Shown here one piece after another: positions 17,555 through 27,287 of a stretch of DNA of 64,000 nt. The first letter of the stretch is position 1; every line of letters starts with the position of its first letter. The notes under the pieces were generated by a model that was not told the DNA's origin, searched no databases, and saw only the letters and a list, made by a program, of their open reading frames with translations. Source of the DNA: Acidobacteriota bacterium (GTDB lineage Bacteria; Acidobacteriota; Terriglobia; Terriglobales; Acidobacteriaceae); contig JAFDVP010000012.1 of assembly GCA_018268895.1 (NCBI GenBank), forward strand, positions 496,001 to 560,000. Direction: 5' to 3'. Both the position numbers and the translations under genes were made by a program.

Positions 17555-18910
17555 TCAGGCGACCTCGCCGATCACGACTGCCTGCCCCGTCATCACCTCC
17601 GCGAATGGAAGCTCGATAACAATCGCCGCACCCGCGGGATGCAGATTGAACGCACTGACCTCGCCACCATGCTCGCGCACAATTCCATAGCAGATACTGA
17701 GCCCTAGCCCGCTGCCCTGCACCGGCCCCTGTGTCGTATAGAACGGATCGAAGACTCGCCCGGGTTCACGAAAACCTGTCCCCGTATCGCTCACGACGAT
17801 CTGAACTGTTCGCCCATCGAAGCCCGCCGTCAGGCGAATGGCGTCTTCCTCCCGCGCAGCTGAGGTCTCCCGTGCCTTCGCAATCGCCTGAACTGCGTTG
17901 TTCAACAGATGCTCCATCACAAGCCGCAGACGGTCGCGATTCCCTCGCACCGCGGGAGTCTCTGCGCCAAGCTGCATGGTCAGCTTGATGCCAAGCTCAG
18001 CCAGTTTCGGCCGGCACTCCTCTCCAAGCCCTTGAACCAGCGCAGGAATGTCTACCGACTCGTCGCGCAGGACCGAAGGCCGCCAGAAGTTCAGCAGGCC
18101 CTCGACTGTCTCCTGCATCTTCCTGGCTTCATGCAGGATAGTTTCAGCATGGTGGCATGTCCGCTTCTCGCCCGACGTCTCCCCAATCAGCTCTGCGGAG
18201 CCCATCACCGTCATCAACGGGTTATTCAGCGAATGAGCAATCCCCCCAGCGAGCAACCCCAGACCCGCCAGCTTCTCTGCGCGAAGCAGACGGTTTATCA
18301 GCTCGACATCTTCCAACGCCCTTGAAAGCTTTACCCCTAACGCCTCGAGAGCGACGACGGCCTCCTCGGCTGCCCTCCGCTGGACGTTCAACACGCTCGC
18401 GGCACATACCACCAGCGCACCTGACATCGTCCCGCTCACAGCGGAAAATGGAACCACCACCGCCAGGTCCCCGCAGTCGCTCAGCCGGACCGCCATGCTC
18501 TTCGCTCCCAGCCTTACACCATCGACCGGACCTTCTTCGCCGCGCTGTTCCGCTTCCACAACACGGGAGGCCCATTGCTCAACTGCAGCTGTCGTCGCTG
18601 CATTCATTCCCATACTGGCTGAGAGATATAGCCGCCCATCGGCATCGCGGGCCAGCATGGCGACCCGCTTAAAAGGGCTCCGGGACGACACAACGCCGCA
18701 CACCCTCTCCGCCAGGGCGCGCAGGTCGGTATCGCGCCCCAGGCGTACATCCATGCGTGTATAAGACTCCATCTCTTCGCGGCCGCGGCGTTCGCGCCGA
18801 TAAGCGGTTCTCCATCTCGCCAGGTTCCGGAACAGGATCCAGATCACCCCCAGCAACGCCAACACGACTGCGGCATAAATTCCGTGTATCCGTATCGCGC
18901 TGCCCATCAT
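17555..18910 (-). CDS. Membrane sensor histidine kinase
   Basis: From the ATG at 18910 (GGAG six to eight bases upstream) the protein is 451 residues. One N-terminal membrane helix (IYAAVVLALLGVIWILF) is followed by a coiled, basic linker and a GAF-like sensor region (about 60-190). The kinase core follows: H box GGIAHSLNNPL with the phospho-acceptor His226, an N box in LNNAVQAI, G1 DTGTGF, F box FDPFYTT and G2 GSGLGLSICYGI. It autophosphorylates and passes phosphate to a response regulator, but none is adjacent, so it is an orphan kinase here. The frame is open to 18955; those 15 residues would precede the helix and have no better ribosome binding site. Confidence 0.9.
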   Translation of the reverse strand: MMGSAIRIHGIYAAVVLALLGVIWILFRNLARWRTAYRRERRGREEMESYTRMDVRLGRDTDLRALAERVCGVVSSRSPFKRVAMLARDADGRLYLSASMGMNAATTAAVEQWASRVVEAEQRGEEGPVDGVRLGAKSMAVRLSDCGDLAVVVPFSAVSGTMSGALVVCAASVLNVQRRAAEEAVVALEALGVKLSRALEDVELINRLLRAEKLAGLGLLAGGIAHSLNNPLMTVMGSAELIGETSGEKRTCHHAETILHEARKMQETVEGLLNFWRPSVLRDESVDIPALVQGLGEECRPKLAELGIKLTMQLGAETPAVRGNRDRLRLVMEHLLNNAVQAIAKARETSAAREEDAIRLTAGFDGRTVQIVVSDTGTGFREPGRVFDPFYTTQGPVQGSGLGLSICYGIVREHGGEVSAFNLHPAGAAIVIELPFAEVMTGQAVVIGEVA

Positions 18911-19041
18911 CTTCGTCTCCGTTACCCGCGTACCCGTGACTTTCCCCAAGATCAACCAAACCTGCCCTGAAAGCGTCTATCTTGTAGAAGGGCCGGGAGC
19001 TTTGCAACCTCTTTGAACGGGACAAGCCGGAGACCCCTCGT

Positions 19042-19977
19042 ATGGAGCGCGCATACATCATGAAACACTCCTCGAAACTGATCCGCGGTCTTGTGGCTGC
19101 CTCGTTGATAACGCTATCGGCGGCGCCGGTGTTTGCCTTCTCTGGTGTCCTGAATCTGTACGCAGCCGACAACGATCCGGCCGGATTCGGGAGGCTGGAT
19201 CCCTCGCCCCCCACCGGCATCACCGTCGACGAGATCATCAAAAAGTTCGGTGAGCGCGAAAGCGCCTTCAACCAAGCGCGGCAGAACTACATCTTTCGCC
19301 AGAGCGTGAAGATCCAAACCATCTCCGAGGAGAACAACCGCCCCGACGGCGAATATCAGCAGGTCACCGATATCACCTTCGACAAACAGGGAAGGCGCGA
19401 GGAGCACGTTGTCTTCGCTCCTCAGAACACGCTCGAGCGCGTCATCATGACCCCTGCCGATATGGAGGAGATCCAGCACCGGCTGCCCTTCGTCCTCACC
19501 GCCGAGGAGATGCCGCAGTACGACATCACGTACCTGGGCCGCCAGAAGGTCGACGACCTCGACACCTACGTCTTCTCCGCAGGCCCAAAAACTTTAGAGA
19601 AGGGCAAGCGCTATTTTGAAGGCAAGGTCTGGGTCGATCAGCAGGACTATCAGATCGTCCTTATTAATGGAAAGACAGTTCCGCAGGACATGAGGCGCGG
19701 CCACGAAGACCTGCAACCGCCCTTCACCACCTATTACGAACAGGTCGACGGCAAATACTGGTTCCCCACCTACACCAAAGCTGAGGGCACGCTACACTTT
19801 CCCGCTGCGAACGGCTCGCTGAGCCAGGACATTCACATGCGCAACATCGTGCGCTACACCGACTACAAGCAGTTCCACGCCACCAGCCGCATCATCTACA
19901 ACGGCGAGGACATTACCAACAACAAGGCGCCGCAGGACAACAAGCAGCCCCCTTCCACCCCGCCTAAAAAACCTTAG
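19042..19977 (+). CDS. Secreted LolA-like protein of unknown function
   Basis: The 311-residue product has a clear signal peptide (KLIRGLVAASLITLS, cleavage near VFAFS). A globular domain with strands such as ITFDKQGRREEHVVF, QYDITYLGRQKV and YFEGKVWVDQQDYQIV follows. The repeated long antiparallel strands resemble the LolA/RseB half-barrel used by lipoprotein carriers and envelope sensors, and similar proteins are common in acidobacteria. The tail is Pro/Gln/Lys-rich and probably disordered. A second in-frame ATG at 19060 also has a GGAG upstream and would give a more typical signal peptide, so the start is uncertain by six codons. The gene is divergent from the histidine kinase and ends before a strong hairpin. 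Confidence 0.75.
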   Translation: MERAYIMKHSSKLIRGLVAASLITLSAAPVFAFSGVLNLYAADNDPAGFGRLDPSPPTGITVDEIIKKFGERESAFNQARQNYIFRQSVKIQTISEENNRPDGEYQQVTDITFDKQGRREEHVVFAPQNTLERVIMTPADMEEIQHRLPFVLTAEEMPQYDITYLGRQKVDDLDTYVFSAGPKTLEKGKRYFEGKVWVDQQDYQIVLINGKTVPQDMRRGHEDLQPPFTTYYEQVDGKYWFPTYTKAEGTLHFPAANGSLSQDIHMRNIVRYTDYKQFHATSRIIYNGEDITNNKAPQDNKQPPSTPPKKP

Positions 19978-19994
19978 CCCCATGAAAATGAACC

Positions 19995-20036
19995 AGGACA
20001 GCGATGCCGCCTCAATCGAGGCGGCATCGCTGTCCT
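19995..20036. terminator. Perfect 19-bp hairpin between convergent genes
   Basis: AGGACAGCGATGCCGCCTC is followed by a four-base loop AATC and its exact complement. The stem is GC-rich and lies between the stop of the rightward gene at 19977 and the stop of the leftward gene at 20046, so it most likely ends transcription from both sides. There is no T run, so it would be a weak classical terminator but could block or stabilise transcript ends. Confidence 0.7.
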
Positions 20037-20045
20037 GAAAGCTAT

Positions 20046-20309
20046 TTACTTTGTCTCGCAGTGAGCGTCCGGGTCAGCATGCTGGCCCATCATCCAGCGG
20101 TCCATCAACGTACCCGCACACCTTGCACCGCACAGGTGCTTGACCCCATCGGAGTGCGCGTGAAATGTCTGCCACCGTGTGAGCTTGATCAGCGGTTGAT
20201 CTTCCTCGGGGCGCTGTCCGGGAAAGCAGTCCACCCAGGCTAGCCACCAGCCTTCCGTCTCCTTCTTTGCGCCGCATACATCACACGTATAGCTTTCGCT
20301 GTAAGCCAT
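20046..20309 (-). CDS. Small cysteine-rich protein, hypothetical
   Basis: The 87-residue product has a CDVCGAKK pair near the N-terminus and a CGARC pair near residues 60-65, with a terminal DAHCETK. Two CxxC-type pairs separated by about 50 residues suggest a zinc-ribbon fold. Tryptophans cluster between them (EGWWLAWVDCFPG). The ATG at 20309 has GGAGAAGG upstream. It lies 35 bases downstream of the gene at 20345 on the same strand, so the two may be co-transcribed. No family is recognised. Confidence 0.65.
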   Translation of the reverse strand: MAYSESYTCDVCGAKKETEGWWLAWVDCFPGQRPEEDQPLIKLTRWQTFHAHSDGVKHLCGARCAGTLMDRWMMGQHADPDAHCETK

Positions 20310-20344
20310 TTCCTTCTCCTGCCGCTCAAAATATCACACGCCCG

Positions 20345-21403
20345 TTAGCGCAAGGCCATTGGATCGACGCGTCCGGAATCGGCGTGCATCTGCCAGTCCG
20401 ATTCGTCCACCGCCTCGAAGTCTTCGCCCTTCACGGCCCTCAGCTTGTTCAGGTCGCTATCGCTCCAACGCTTGTCCGGCTCGCCGATGATAAACCACGG
20501 CCCGCCGTTATCCGTCAGAAACATCCCGTACTTCTTCAGGCCTTTGAGAATGATCTGGTTCTCTTTGGAGAACTTCGAGATATCGAAATCGGCCCTTAGT
20601 CGGAATCGCTGCCCCATGGGAGGATAGCTCGGATCGTTCAGCCTCGATGCGAAGTGCCGCGCAGGCCAGACATACGCTCGCTGCGTCTTCGGCGTTGTGA
20701 ACCGGATTGCGTGCTTTACCTCTCCCGCCGCAACCTCATCGTAGCGAAGAAGTCCGGGGAGAACCGCCATGCCAGCGGCGTCCGTCGAGGTCTTGCCGTC
20801 CCCTCGCAGCGCATTGCTGGTCAGGTCCATCTTGATGCCGGCGCCGGCTGCCCAGCTACCGTTCTTCTGCTTCACTACGCCGCCAAGTTCGGTCAACATG
20901 CAGCGCCCTTCGTCGATCATGATCACATGCCTGTCGGAGTCTTCCGGCGAATTCCATCCCCCTTCCATCAGGGCGCCTTCAGGTGTTGGATAGTGGCCGG
21001 GGTCGCTCTCATCTCCATACAGAAACGTGATCGGAAGGCGCGGGCGGTTCGGCTTGACGATGGTGATCGGGATGCCGTTTGCCGGGTCTGACCCGAAGTT
21101 TGGCCGCAGCGGAAGTGCTGGCCCCATCCGCTGAATATAGTCGTCGGAGTGCTTGTCCTTCTTGAGGGTATCGATCGGCGTGTTCCACACGTTGTCCGCG
21201 GGAAAAATGGGGCAGCCGGCGATATGCGGCCCCGAACTGGAGACCGGTCCAGCGGCCCCGCTCATGCCGGAGCTAACGGCCGCAGCCTTCGACGCTGCCA
21301 TCACCGCATCGGTTTCAGAGGGTGCCTTCGGATGCCACACCAGAACAACAACGGCGGACGCGAACAGGACAGCGCCCATCAGTTTCCCTTTGCCTGCCCT
21401 CAT
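20345..21403 (-). CDS. Secreted protein of unknown function
   Basis: From the ATG at 21403 (GGAGG six bases upstream) the protein is 352 residues. It opens with a basic start and one hydrophobic signal or anchor segment (LMGAVLFASAVVVLVW), followed by a short Ala/Ser/Gly-rich linker. The mature domain begins at CPIFPADNVWNTPID, a segment I know from uncharacterised secreted proteins. Other conserved-looking pieces are PITFLYGDESDPGHYP, GGWNSPEDSDRHVIMID and YGMFLTDNGGPWFI. The compact, repeated acidic turns would suit a carbohydrate-active or metal-binding fold, but I cannot assign a family. It probably shares a transcript with the small cysteine-rich gene downstream. Confidence 0.7.
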   Translation of the reverse strand: MRAGKGKLMGAVLFASAVVVLVWHPKAPSETDAVMAASKAAAVSSGMSGAAGPVSSSGPHIAGCPIFPADNVWNTPIDTLKKDKHSDDYIQRMGPALPLRPNFGSDPANGIPITIVKPNRPRLPITFLYGDESDPGHYPTPEGALMEGGWNSPEDSDRHVIMIDEGRCMLTELGGVVKQKNGSWAAGAGIKMDLTSNALRGDGKTSTDAAGMAVLPGLLRYDEVAAGEVKHAIRFTTPKTQRAYVWPARHFASRLNDPSYPPMGQRFRLRADFDISKFSKENQIILKGLKKYGMFLTDNGGPWFIIGEPDKRWSDSDLNKLRAVKGEDFEAVDESDWQMHADSGRVDPMALR

Positions 21404-21480
21404 GAAACCTCCGTCTCGCCACAAGCTCCTGAACCGGGCGATGGCTTCATCATAGTCTCATGAAGGCATCCGAAAAACAC

Positions 21481-24400
21481 CTACCTGGCCGGGCAGATGC
21501 TCTCTCCTATATCGGACTTTGCGAATGGCGCCATAATCGACGCTACGGATTCGAGCTTTCCATTCTTCGCCACGCACTGGATCCGCGCCGCATCTTCGAT
21601 GTTCTTTAAAGGATCGCCCGAGACGATGATCAGATCGGCGAGCTTTCCTGGCTCCAGCGTACCCAGGTCCCTGGTCAAGCCATACGCCTTTGCAGAAAGA
21701 CTGGTGGCAGTCTCCAGCGCCTGCCAGGGTTCGAGATGTCCATACTTCACCTGGGCACGAAGATTCAGATGAAGACTGGTGGCAGGAATATCGAGCGGCG
21801 AGTCCGTACCGGCAAGAATCAGCCCGGCCTTGCGGTATGTGTTCGCTACAACAGACTCTTCATTTTGAAGGCGGGCCGTCATCGCGCTCATGTCGGTGTG
21901 CGTGGCCGTCTCCACTGCGGCACGTAGACGCTTGTTCTCCCACGGCGGCGCTATCGCCTGGCGCGGATCGGTCGCCATGCCCGGATCGTCCGCGTATGGA
22001 ACCTGCGAGAACGTTGTCGAGATCGTCCACATCCCGGAGTCGACCAGCAGCTTCTGCACATCGCTGTAAGAGTGCCCGGTCAGCGAGCGCGAGTAGGCCC
22101 AGCCTGTGCGAGCCGTGGCAGAGAGATGGCTCATCCCGTCTTCACCCAAAGCAACCGCCGGCAGCAGATAGTGCGATGCCGTCTCCACGCCCATCTGCGA
22201 ATGCGCATAGTCGACACCTTCTTTCGCCCACGCATAAGGGAGCCGAACGTAGAGCTTCACAAAGTCGAAGTCCAGCGCCTTCAGCCGATCAAACTCACGA
22301 TGAAGCTGCTCCTCCGACGTTGTCGCAATCATCATCGGGTAGTAGACGCGCTCGCCATCCACCGCTTCGCCGGTATTGAAGACGCGCGGCCCGGTAGCCG
22401 CTCCGGAGATATATGACTCCTTATGCTCCAAGGCGCGGTATGCGTTGTCTGCGATCCCCCTCAGTTCGGTGACGCCGTAGATCAGCCAGAGACGCCCCAT
22501 CCGGTCGCCGTAATAGATACCGTTGTCGGAGTCGGCGTGAACATGGTTTTCAAACAGCCCCGGCAGAACCGTCGAATCCGGGGCCTCGATCGTCTGCGTC
22601 ACGCCTGCCGGAGGAGTTGCCGCGTGTGGCCCGACGCTGGTGATGCGATTGTCTGTGACTAAAACATCCACATCCTTTAATTCTTCGGGGCCGCTTCCCT
22701 TCCAGAACCTTCCGGCATGGATCAGCAGCTTCTGCTTTGGCTTTGCCTGCGTATAAGTCAGGTCGACAGGAACAGGGGTGATCTTCCCCGTCGCACGATC
22801 GATCATCCGAAGCCTGCCGTTCGAGAGATAAAGGATGTGCGCGGAGTCTCCGGACCACGTCGGCGCATCGGTCGTCTCGTCATTCAGCTTCACTGCCGGG
22901 CCCGAGGGATATCCATCAGCGTCGACCGGCATCGTGTAAAGCTGGTCGCGGAGCACGAAGGCCAGCTCCTTGCCATTTGGCGCGTAGATCGGGCCATCTT
23001 CTGTGCGCGTCGTCACCGACTCATATGGCGCCGGCGAATAGAACTTCGTCGCCTTCGTCGCAAGATCGACCATCAGGAAGTCGCTGGTGCCCTCTCGAAA
23101 ACGCTTTGAATACGGATGGATGGTCGCAATAGCAACAGTCTTTCCATTGGGAGCGAAGGCAGCGCGGCCCGGAAAGAACGTCGCGGCAGCCAGCGGCGAG
23201 ATCTTTCCTGAAGCAACGTCGATCAGCAGCGTCGCGCCGGTCTGGTCCTGAAACGCAATCAGCTTTCCATCAGGCGACCAGGCAGGCATGATCTGCGCGT
23301 TATTGCCTGGTGCGATACGCCAGTCATCTTCCGTCGAATCCAGGTTCGAAACATCGTGCAGATAAATGTTCTCGATCCCACTGCGATCGGAGACATAGGC
23401 CAGCCACTTTCCGTCGGGAGAAAACGCCGGCCCCTGTTTGTAGAACACATCGTGCGTAATCGCCGCCGGGGCCTCGCCGATGGTCATCACGTAGAGCTGG
23501 TTCAAGGCAACAAATGCCACCTGCCGGCCATCCGGCGAAAACGCTGGAGCATAGATTCCCTTGACCGCATGTGGAGCCGCTTCATCGAAGTCATACTGCC
23601 TATGCGCATACTGCGGACGAACATGCGGGATTGCCGCAGTAAATGCGATCGCTGTCTCCGCTGATGCGGGCAGCTTCACCCTCAGTATTTTTCCGCTGCC
23701 TGTATAGATCAGCTCCGCATCTGAAAGCCACGTTGCCGGAAATGGAAACGCATCATCGGACTTGCCTATATATATTGGCTTCGAAGCATCTGCAACAGTG
23801 GCGACAATCAGGCGGCTCCTGCTAAGGGCCGCGCCGGAACCGTCGGACCGCACATACGCAATATGCGAGTCATCTGGCGAAAAGCTCGGAGCATTCACAC
23901 GCGCCTTCAGCGGGTCAACTAGCGCAATCGTCGAACGCTTCCCATTGCCAAGCTCTATGGTCTCAATCGCCTTCGCCTGGATGCCGGAGCCCGACACAAA
24001 CACAAGGCGCTTGCCGTCGTGCGACCAGTTCGGCTCATACTCGTCTTCCGCCGAATGAGTGATCTGCTTCAGATCGCTCCCGTCGATCTTCACCGTCCAT
24101 ATGTCGTATGACCCCTTGAAGGCACGGTCGGAGGAAAACGCAATCGTGCTTCCATCGGGCGACAGTCGAGGTTCGCGGTCATCGCCATGTCCATTTGTCA
24201 CTTGCTTCAACCCGCTGCCATCGGGCTTCATCGTCCAGATATGGAATGTTCCACCGGCGTAGCACTGTAGAGCAACAAGATCTCCTTTTGCCGACCAGTC
24301 AGGGTGCGACGCCTCCTGCATGGGTGAAGTCAGTTGCTTTGCAACTCCTCCAGCCGATGGAATCGAGAAGATCAGTCCCTGGACATCGGCAAGAAGCGTC

Positions 24401-24543
24401 TTGTGGTCCGGCGAGACCGCTACCTGCATGTCGGTGCCTTCGTCGACCGTGATGGTCTTCGACCTGGGCGTGGCGGCAACACCACAGGAAGAGATGAGAC
24501 CGGCAACAATTGCGCAGCGGATGGGCCGCAAAACATGGTGCAT
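21481..24543 (-). CDS. TolB-propeller / amidohydrolase hybrid, secreted
   Basis: The 1020-residue product has a signal peptide (IRCAIVAGLISSCGVAA). A long WD40/PD40 beta-propeller region covers about residues 40-600, with repeated SPDG motifs such as LSPDGSTIAFSSDR and FSPDGKWLAYVSDR. A C-terminal amidohydrolase domain follows, with the metal-binding HxH in LFENHVHAD, later histidines near TASHYLLPA, and the catalytic aspartate in LAGTDSPLDIP. The domain ends with the usual LEPGKLADLIIV strand. Enzymes of this layout resemble prolidase or imidazolonepropionase-like hydrolases joined to a TolB-type propeller. The substrate is unknown; the propeller could limit access or bind protein partners. 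The gene stands alone, with 167 empty bases before the P1 peptidase gene upstream. Confidence 0.88.
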   Translation of the reverse strand: MHHVLRPIRCAIVAGLISSCGVAATPRSKTITVDEGTDMQVAVSPDHKTLLADVQGLIFSIPSAGGVAKQLTSPMQEASHPDWSAKGDLVALQCYAGGTFHIWTMKPDGSGLKQVTNGHGDDREPRLSPDGSTIAFSSDRAFKGSYDIWTVKIDGSDLKQITHSAEDEYEPNWSHDGKRLVFVSGSGIQAKAIETIELGNGKRSTIALVDPLKARVNAPSFSPDDSHIAYVRSDGSGAALSRSRLIVATVADASKPIYIGKSDDAFPFPATWLSDAELIYTGSGKILRVKLPASAETAIAFTAAIPHVRPQYAHRQYDFDEAAPHAVKGIYAPAFSPDGRQVAFVALNQLYVMTIGEAPAAITHDVFYKQGPAFSPDGKWLAYVSDRSGIENIYLHDVSNLDSTEDDWRIAPGNNAQIMPAWSPDGKLIAFQDQTGATLLIDVASGKISPLAAATFFPGRAAFAPNGKTVAIATIHPYSKRFREGTSDFLMVDLATKATKFYSPAPYESVTTRTEDGPIYAPNGKELAFVLRDQLYTMPVDADGYPSGPAVKLNDETTDAPTWSGDSAHILYLSNGRLRMIDRATGKITPVPVDLTYTQAKPKQKLLIHAGRFWKGSGPEELKDVDVLVTDNRITSVGPHAATPPAGVTQTIEAPDSTVLPGLFENHVHADSDNGIYYGDRMGRLWLIYGVTELRGIADNAYRALEHKESYISGAATGPRVFNTGEAVDGERVYYPMMIATTSEEQLHREFDRLKALDFDFVKLYVRLPYAWAKEGVDYAHSQMGVETASHYLLPAVALGEDGMSHLSATARTGWAYSRSLTGHSYSDVQKLLVDSGMWTISTTFSQVPYADDPGMATDPRQAIAPPWENKRLRAAVETATHTDMSAMTARLQNEESVVANTYRKAGLILAGTDSPLDIPATSLHLNLRAQVKYGHLEPWQALETATSLSAKAYGLTRDLGTLEPGKLADLIIVSGDPLKNIEDAARIQCVAKNGKLESVASIMAPFAKSDIGESICPAR

Positions 24544-24710
24544 AGGAATTTCCTCTCAATGGCAGACGCACAGTGAAGTTTCAACCATTTCGACCGAGGC
24601 TGCCGATGTTACCAGACCTCAGAGCGCAGCGTGAGAGAGGCAGAACACTGAGAGCCGACACAACCGCCGGGAAGTGCGCATGAGATACATTCCTTTGAAC
24701 CCGCTTGTTC

Positions 24711-25799
24711 TTAAGGCTTTCCAACGTAATCGCGATAAGCCGGAAGTCCCAGGTCAGGAAGACTCGTCGCCTGCATCGCCGCACGAACGATCGCGCGCGC
24801 CATCACGGTCGCGGCGATGGCCCCTATTGCCGTCACATCGGCCTTCTCCTTTGCGGTCCCGGTGGACATCGAAAAGATCGTGTCGCCATCGCCCATCGTA
24901 TGCACAGGGTTGATCGCGCGCGCGTAGCCGTCATGGGCCATCTGCGCAATCTTCGTCATCTGTGTCTTGGTGAAGGGAGCATTCGTCGCGACAACGCCGA
25001 TCGTCGTATTCGCGGCATTCTGCACCACGACGCGATAGCCGTTCATCATCGCTTCCATCGAATCGCGATAGCCCTTCCCGTCTTCGCTTCGCGCACCAGC
25101 AACGACCTTGCCCGTGTGCGGATTGACGACGTCACCCACTGCATTCACGGCGACCAGCGCGCCAACCACGATGTCCGTGCCGGGCACTTTATGGCTCGCC
25201 GTACCAAGCCCCGACTTCATCGTGTACTTCGGCCCGAACATCTTACCGATCGTTGCGCCCGCTCCCGCACCAACGCAGCCCTCGGCCACCGGCTCGCTCG
25301 ACGCCGCCAGGCATGCCTTATAGCCGTGCTCTTCGCCCGGACGAATCTTGAAGTCTCCGACACCCAGGTCCATCAGAATGGCCGCAGGCACAATCGGGAC
25401 AACGCCCAGTTTGCCAATCTTGTAGCCGAGGTTGTGCTCCTCAAGCCACTTCACCACGCCGGTAGCGGCGGCAAGTCCATACGCGCTACCGCCCGAGAGC
25501 AGGATCGCCTGTACCTGCTGCACCGAATTGATCGGCGACAACAGATCGGTCTCGCGTGTCCCCGGCGCCGATCCACGCACGTCAACGCCAGCCGTCGCGC
25601 CGGTCTCGCAGATCAGTACCGTGCACCCCGTGGGCCGTTCCTTCAGCGTGTGATGGCCGACCTTCAACCCGGGCACATCTGTAATCGAGCCGCCGGGAGG
25701 CAGCGGCGAAGGCTCGTTGGCGGCAAACGCAGCCGTCGAAGGCAGCGCTGCGGCAAGCGGAAGACCAAGCAGATTGCGGGCAAACTCACGACGTTTCAT
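24711..25799 (-). CDS. P1/S58 family peptidase (DmpA/NylC superfamily), exported
   Basis: The 362-residue enzyme begins MKRREFARNLLGLP with a twin-arginine-like signal and an Ala-rich cleavage region near residue 27. The body matches self-processing Ntn hydrolases of the P1 (S58) family: SITDVPGLKVGHHT, the LLSGGSAYGLAAATGV loop, GCVGAGAGATIGK, and the putative cleavage and nucleophile site at Asn264-Thr265-Thr266 in AANTTIGVV. Relatives include DmpA (D-aminopeptidase), beta-aminopeptidase BapA and nylon oligomer hydrolase NylC; the Asn-Thr site is closest to NylC. The gene is the last of the run TonB receptor, M20 peptidase, symporter, P1 peptidase. Only 39 bases separate it from the symporter stop. 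Substrate is not determined; peptides or amides with unusual bonds are likely. Confidence 0.88.
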   Translation of the reverse strand: MKRREFARNLLGLPLAAALPSTAAFAANEPSPLPPGGSITDVPGLKVGHHTLKERPTGCTVLICETGATAGVDVRGSAPGTRETDLLSPINSVQQVQAILLSGGSAYGLAAATGVVKWLEEHNLGYKIGKLGVVPIVPAAILMDLGVGDFKIRPGEEHGYKACLAASSEPVAEGCVGAGAGATIGKMFGPKYTMKSGLGTASHKVPGTDIVVGALVAVNAVGDVVNPHTGKVVAGARSEDGKGYRDSMEAMMNGYRVVVQNAANTTIGVVATNAPFTKTQMTKIAQMAHDGYARAINPVHTMGDGDTIFSMSTGTAKEKADVTAIGAIAATVMARAIVRAAMQATSLPDLGLPAYRDYVGKP

Positions 25800-25838
25800 C
25801 GATCAAACCTCTCCAGGACAATATCAAACGATTCGTTG

Positions 25839-27287
25839 CTATGAAACGACCCCTTCAACATGCGACGTCGGCTTGGGCGTCGCAGGAGCGAATACTCGAA
25901 ACCCGATCATTACGATGGCTGCTGTGAGTATGCCGATGGCCTGCGGTGAAAGCACTCCCACGCCGCTGCCGTGCGTTACACGAATCGCAACCAAAGTAGC
26001 CGCAAGCGCTGCAAAGATACTACTCAGCGCCGCCGCCGACAGCACCCGCCGCGAATACAGTCCGGCAACAACCGGCACAAACAGTGACACAGCAATCAAT
26101 CCATAAAAAATGGAGACCGCCTGAATAATTGACGGCAGAACAGCAGCCAGCAGTATTCCGGTAACTCCCGCGAGTACCGACGCCACCCGGCTTACCCACA
26201 GCAACTTCACCTGCGACACACCGGGGTTCAAAAATGTCTTGTAGAGATCGACCGCCAGCGACGTCGAAAGCATGAACAGGATCGCGTCCGTCGCACTCAG
26301 TTCTGCTGAAAAGATCGCCGCCAGCGTCCAGATCCCCAGCCACTTCGGCAGCAGCATCTTCATCGCCGCGGGCAGCGCAAGCTCGGGGTTCGCAAGGTGC
26401 GGCAGCGCTGCAAACGCGCAAAGCCCAAGCACCGCAGGCACGAACGCAAAGATCGCCTGGCCCAGCGAGTTCATGCTCACGCCCCGCCGCACAGTCGCCA
26501 CGTCCTTCGCGCCATAGACCTTTTGCACCAGCCCCGGCGAAATCATGAACGACGGCATCAGGATGGCGAACCACGCCAGCACCTGCTTCGCTCCCGCGCC
26601 CGTAACGCTGAACAGCGCCGCCGTCTTCTCCGCGCTGCCGGTGTTTGCGAGCACCATGTCGTGCATGTGCGACCATCCGCCCAGCGCGTGCAGCGCGAAC
26701 GGCACCGCCAGCAGCAACCCCGACATCGTCACCGCCAGCTCGAACATGTTCACGAACGACGAAGACATCATTCCGCCCGCCGTGCAATAAACGATCGCCA
26801 CCACGCCGCCGATCAGACACCCCTGCCACTTCGGAATCCCCGCGACCGTGTTCAGGATCCACGAGATCGCAATCAACTGCCCCGCAAGAATCGCCAGCGC
26901 GCCAAACCAGAACAGGATCGAGATGACCGCCTTCACCGCCTTGCTGTAACGAAACTCAAGGTAGTCTTGCAACGTCGCAAGGTTGTTGGCCTTAGCGATC
27001 TTCCACAGCTTCGGCCCCAGAAACTGCGACAACAAAAACGTGCCGATGCACGCCGAGCCCACCCACCACCATGCCGACATTCCCAGCCGATAGCCCAGGC
27101 CTGTCGCCCCTACGGTCGAGCCTGCGCCGATATTGGCCGCCAGAAATGTCGCAAACAATCTTCCCGTTCCGAGGCTACGCCCCGCAACCAGAAAGTCCGA
27201 CGAATTCTTCACCCGCCGGCTCATCACAATGCCGAGCCCCATCAGAAAGATGGAGTACACCAGCAGCGCGATGAGGTAGATATTCAT
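25839..27287 (-). CDS. Sodium:solute symporter (SSS family)
   Basis: The 482-residue integral membrane protein starts MNIYLIALLVYSIFLMGLG and has about 13 hydrophobic helices. SSS signatures include GRSLGTGRLFATFLAANIGAG in the first core repeat, TLQDYLEFRYSKAV, and the ELSATDAILFMLSTSLAVDLY segment. Proteins of this family import sugars, amino acids, nucleobases or carboxylates using the sodium gradient. The ATG overlaps the stop of the upstream M20 peptidase gene in an ATGA arrangement, so translation is coupled. A longer frame upstream (to 27413) only reads through the peptidase gene in another frame. Context suggests it imports a product of the peptidases. Confidence 0.92.
   Translation of the reverse strand: MNIYLIALLVYSIFLMGLGIVMSRRVKNSSDFLVAGRSLGTGRLFATFLAANIGAGSTVGATGLGYRLGMSAWWWVGSACIGTFLLSQFLGPKLWKIAKANNLATLQDYLEFRYSKAVKAVISILFWFGALAILAGQLIAISWILNTVAGIPKWQGCLIGGVVAIVYCTAGGMMSSSFVNMFELAVTMSGLLLAVPFALHALGGWSHMHDMVLANTGSAEKTAALFSVTGAGAKQVLAWFAILMPSFMISPGLVQKVYGAKDVATVRRGVSMNSLGQAIFAFVPAVLGLCAFAALPHLANPELALPAAMKMLLPKWLGIWTLAAIFSAELSATDAILFMLSTSLAVDLYKTFLNPGVSQVKLLWVSRVASVLAGVTGILLAAVLPSIIQAVSIFYGLIAVSLFVPVVAGLYSRRVLSAAALSSIFAALAATLVAIRVTHGSGVGVLSPQAIGILTAAIVMIGFRVFAPATPKPTSHVEGVVS

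Noticed and set aside
24705..25844. Plus-strand frame of about 380 codons opposite the P1 peptidase gene
   Set aside because: Arg/His-rich antisense translation without motifs; shadow of the supported gene.
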